A stretch of DNA of 7,213 nt from a bacterium (GTDB lineage: Bacteria > Patescibacteriota > Minisyncoccia > Phycocordibacterales > PALSA-1337), in the NCBI GenBank assembly GCA_030698965.1, contig JAUYLM010000003.1, positions 1 through 7,213 of the forward strand, written 5' to 3'. Both the position numbers and the translations under genes were made by a program. Each line of letters starts with the position of its first letter. Within the stretch, counting starts at the first letter, position 1. Below the pieces are notes generated by a model, which saw only the letters and a list, made by a program, of their open reading frames with translations, was not told the origin of the DNA and ran no database searches. This document shows, piece by piece, positions 5,514 through 7,213 of the stretch.

Positions 5514-6329
5514 TCAACTCGATATAAAGGTCTCGAAGTCCCATGGGAAGATTCCCTTCTTTCCTTTTTCAATCAAACCCTGCATAAGCAGAGCTTGGTC
5601 CCTGTCCGAAAGGTCAGCACTGCGTATAAGTTCCGACGCAGCACATCCGCTTCCAAAGAATAGGGAGTAGAAAAAGTCGTAGAGACGTTGAGAGTGCATA
5701 GTTGCGGAGACTTCGCCGCCCACGAATGACTTGAAGGTCTTCCTTGCTTTTTCACGATCACTTCGCCACTCGTCGCAATGATCGTAAAAATAACCCCACT
5801 GATTTGTCGCTGCGATAAGCTCGCAGAATGCCAAATCCCAATCTTCCGGTCGATTATTTTTGAAATAACCCATCAGTTTGTGGTAGATGGTATTATCGTA
5901 TTCAATAGCGTCCGCCACTGAATAGGGATTACGGAAATTTCCTCCATAGGCCATATCCATGATTACTGACACAATCCGTGATTCGCTCATTTTATCAACG
6001 ATTTCCTGTAGGTCAGTATCTTCCATGAATTGTTTGTGCTCTGTACCGAGCTCCTTACCTAGCTCTGTCATGGTGTAGAAATTAATCCACTGCCGTAATA
6101 GTTCGTCGGGTTTGGGCTCAACAGATTTTGATGCCCCCTCAGCCAAAAACTCGGCCGCGGAGGTGTCTATTCCAGGTGTGCTTTTCCGCGATTCGGTACT
6201 CTTTCTTTTTGATTTCATTACTGAAACCTTTCTATTTGTTGATTGTTTAAGAGCTTTCTCAACTCTATGAACCTTCGACTCCTGTCGTTGGCTCAATAAA
6301 GTGGAGAAGGTGTTTGATGTCTTCCCCAT
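5514..6329 (-). CDS. Hypothetical 271-residue protein
   Basis: I do not recognise this protein. Residues 1-75 are polar, basic and Ser/Thr/Lys-rich with low complexity (for example SKRKSTESRKS at 40-50), suggesting a disordered tail. Residues 76-271 look like a compact, mainly helical soluble domain rich in aromatics and acidic residues. Notable segments are WINFYTMTELGKELG (81-95), MDMAYGGNFRNPYSVADAI (124-142), NQWGYFYDHCDEWRSDREK (176-194) and QRLYDFFYSLFFGSG (214-228). There is no signal peptide and no transmembrane helix. The ATG at 6329 has no clear ribosome binding site. The in-frame ATG at 6218 (codon 38) is preceded by AGAAAGG with 8-nt spacing and would give 234 residues; this is a serious alternative start. 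The gene lies 38 bp behind the 87-residue gene and probably shares its strong promoter. The stop is TGA. Confidence 0.75.
   Translation of the reverse strand: MGKTSNTFSTLLSQRQESKVHRVEKALKQSTNRKVSVMKSKRKSTESRKSTPGIDTSAAEFLAEGASKSVEPKPDELLRQWINFYTMTELGKELGTEHKQFMEDTDLQEIVDKMSESRIVSVIMDMAYGGNFRNPYSVADAIEYDNTIYHKLMGYFKNNRPEDWDLAFCELIAATNQWGYFYDHCDEWRSDREKARKTFKSFVGGEVSATMHSQRLYDFFYSLFFGSGCAASELIRSADLSDRDQALLMQGLIEKGKKGIFPWDFETFISS
6227..6233 (-). promoter_or_regulatory. Shine-Dalgarno-like site favouring an internal start at 6218
   Basis: The minus strand reads AGAAAGG at 6233-6227, 8 nt before an in-frame ATG at 6218. It is the best-placed ribosome binding site in the window, where most genes have none. 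If used, the 271-residue product loses 37 polar residues. Both starts keep the same C-terminal domain. Confidence 0.4.
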
Positions 6330-6367
6330 CTCGTAGGCTTTTTACAATAGGCAGCCCTTTACCTTTT

Positions 6368-6631
6368 TTATAGTGGCTTGTACCTGTGCACTTCTAGGAT
6401 GATTGCTCCGGGAGGCGGAGTTACACCCGGCGCACAAAGGCTGGGAGTATCACCCACTTGATAGAGTGTGTAGCCGTTGCGAGAATCCCAGACATAAATG
6501 TCTCCGATAGGTTCGCAGAGAGCCTTCCCTTCACGTCTCAATTTTTCCCTATCACATGCTGACCCAATTGCAGCCATGTTGGCAATTGCATTTCCCAACA
6601 GGCCCATATTTAGTTCTAAATCTTTTCTCAT
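6368..6631 (-). CDS. Hypothetical 87-residue protein
   Basis: I do not recognise this small protein. Residues 9-25 are moderately hydrophobic (MGLLGNAIANMAAIGSA) but too short and polar for a confident membrane helix, and no signal peptidase site stands out. A charged stretch follows (27-37), then a probable small beta domain: GDIYVWDSRNGYTLYQVGD at 43-61 and GAIILEVHRYKPL at 75-87, joined by a proline-rich loop (TPPPG). There are three cysteines (26, 39, 66). The start at 6631 is chosen because it gives the longest frame behind a consensus promoter, with a leader of about 49 nt. In-frame ATGs at 6607 and 6577 are alternatives, and no start has a good Shine-Dalgarno sequence. It is the first gene of a two-gene unit with the 271-residue gene. 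Confidence 0.7.
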   Translation of the reverse strand: MRKDLELNMGLLGNAIANMAAIGSACDREKLRREGKALCEPIGDIYVWDSRNGYTLYQVGDTPSLCAPGVTPPPGAIILEVHRYKPL

Positions 6632-6687
6632 AACTCAAGGGTTTTGTATTGACGTTTTGTCTTTACTAAACTAACTGTTTACTTATA

Positions 6688-6716
6688 AGTATAGCATTTA
6701 TAATGGTATTTGTCAA
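6688..6716 (-). promoter_or_regulatory. Consensus sigma-70 promoter of the two-gene hypothetical unit
   Basis: A perfect -35, TTGACA, lies at 6716-6711, followed by a 17-bp spacer and TATACT at 6693-6688, with an extended TGC directly before it (6696-6694). Transcription should start near 6681-6680, leaving a leader of about 49 nt. It is the strongest promoter match in the window and begins only a few bases after the U-tract of the preceding terminator. Confidence 0.85.
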
Positions 6717-6744
6717 CAATAAAAACAGCCCTATTCCTAAGGCC
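6717..6744 (-). terminator. Intrinsic terminator downstream of rpoC
   Basis: In the minus-strand RNA, GCCUUA (6743-6738) pairs with UAGGGC (6733-6728), including one U-G wobble, closed by a GGAA tetraloop of the GNRA type. It is followed by TGTTTTTATTG, a good U-tract. The stem starts about 57 nt after the rpoC stop. The stem is short, so efficiency is uncertain. Confidence 0.6.
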
Positions 6745-6760
6745 ATTTTCGTGTCATTAT

Positions 6761-6780
6761 CACTTCAGTCAACTGAAGTG
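6761..6780. repeat. 20-bp near-perfect palindrome between rpoC and its terminator
   Basis: CACTTCAGT at 6761-6769 and ACTGAAGTG at 6772-6780 are perfect 9-bp arms around CA. It lies 20 bp beyond the rpoC stop. No U-tract follows on either strand, so it is not itself a normal intrinsic terminator. It could protect the 3' end of the rpoC mRNA as a hairpin or bind a dimeric protein. Confidence 0.6.
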
Positions 6781-6799
6781 CCTACAAAAGAGACTACTC

Positions 6800-7213
6800 T
6801 TAATACCCATCATTCTCCTCAAGCTTCGGCTGAACGCTCTCCATCATCTTCTGCTTCGGACTTCCCTTGAATCCTGTACCCGCAGGAATCAACCTTCCGA
6901 TGATAATGTTCTCCATCAACCCAACTAGATCGTCCTCGCTTCCGCGAATCGCAGAGTTGATAAGGACGCGAGTAGTATGCTGGAAAGACGCTGCCGAAAG
7001 GAAGCTCTTGCGTGACAGGGAGACATCGGCGATACCCATGGCGATCGGCTCTGCCTTTGCAGGCAATCCTCCATTATTCTTGGCCTTCATATTCTCATCC
7101 TGCAACTGGACCTCATCCACGATCATGCCCTCTGTAAGGTTCGTATCCCCGCCCAGAGTAACTTTGCGTCTTGAGAACATCTGCTTGACGATGATTTCGA
7201 TGTGCTTGCGGGC
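6800..7213 (-). CDS. rpoC: RNA polymerase beta-prime subunit RpoC, C-terminal end (runs off window)
   Basis: These 137 residues are the C-terminus of the largest RNA polymerase subunit, which forms the active-site cleft with RpoB. The open frame starts ARKHIEIIVKQMF and continues with the conserved GIADVSLSRKSFLSAASFQ, then TTRVL and ENIIIGRLIPAGTGF. These are the trigger-loop-proximal and C-terminal clamp sequences seen in all bacterial RpoC proteins. A short polar tail ends in ENDGY, with TAA as stop. The rest of the gene, and presumably rpoB, lies beyond the right edge. A terminator follows about 57 nt after the stop, so the next genes are not simply part of the rpoBC transcript. Confidence 0.97.
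   Translation of the reverse strand, partial: ARKHIEIIVKQMFSRRKVTLGGDTNLTEGMIVDEVQLQDENMKAKNNGGLPAKAEPIAMGIADVSLSRKSFLSAASFQHTTRVLINSAIRGSEDDLVGLMENIIIGRLIPAGTGFKGSPKQKMMESVQPKLEENDGY

Overview
The window looks like a piece of a bacterial chromosome, most probably from the Candidate Phyla Radiation (Patescibacteria, Parcubacteria-like). This is an inference from protein style: a short 410-residue primary sigma factor with a lysine-rich N-terminus, a solitary PemK/MazF protein of the type common in those genomes, several unrecognised small proteins, and little Shine-Dalgarno usage. TGA is used as a stop for two genes (stops at 4706-4708 and 5514-5516) and no conserved gene contains an internal TGA, so the standard bacterial code applies rather than the TGA-glycine code of Gracilibacteria/SR1. 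No taxonomic search was possible.

Left part (1-1657): the first 302 codons of a UvrD/PcrA-type SF1 helicase run leftwards off the window. A divergent gene at 1035-1595 encodes an unrecognised 186-residue protein with one hydrophobic hairpin. The 122-bp gap between them holds the helicase promoter and, on the other strand, a possible structured leader. A strong hairpin at 1621-1651 separates this gene from the convergent rpoD.

Central part (1657-5257), all leftward: a PemK/MazF-family gene, then dnaG (primase), then rpoD (primary sigma factor), with gaps of 19 and 24 bp. The dnaG-rpoD pair is a shortened form of the classical macromolecular-synthesis operon. dnaG has its own extended -10 promoter overlapping the end of the PemK/MazF gene, so close to the ATG that the mRNA should be leaderless.

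Right part (5258-7213), also leftward: the C-terminal 137 residues of RpoC with a terminator, then a consensus sigma-70 promoter driving two unrecognised genes (87 and 271 residues), closed by a terminator at 5452-5481. A 256-bp AT-rich gap follows; its left end carries a 30-bp perfect dyad over the 5' end of the PemK/MazF gene.

Most interesting points: (1) dnaG and the helicase gene share the same promoter geometry, an extended -10 ending exactly 6 nt before the ATG, which predicts leaderless mRNAs for two DNA-metabolism genes and settles the helicase start; (2) a toxin-family gene without a visible antitoxin, with its own dyad, sits directly upstream of primase and the main sigma factor; (3) the leader of the membrane-protein gene contains two small hairpins with the same 7-nt loop.
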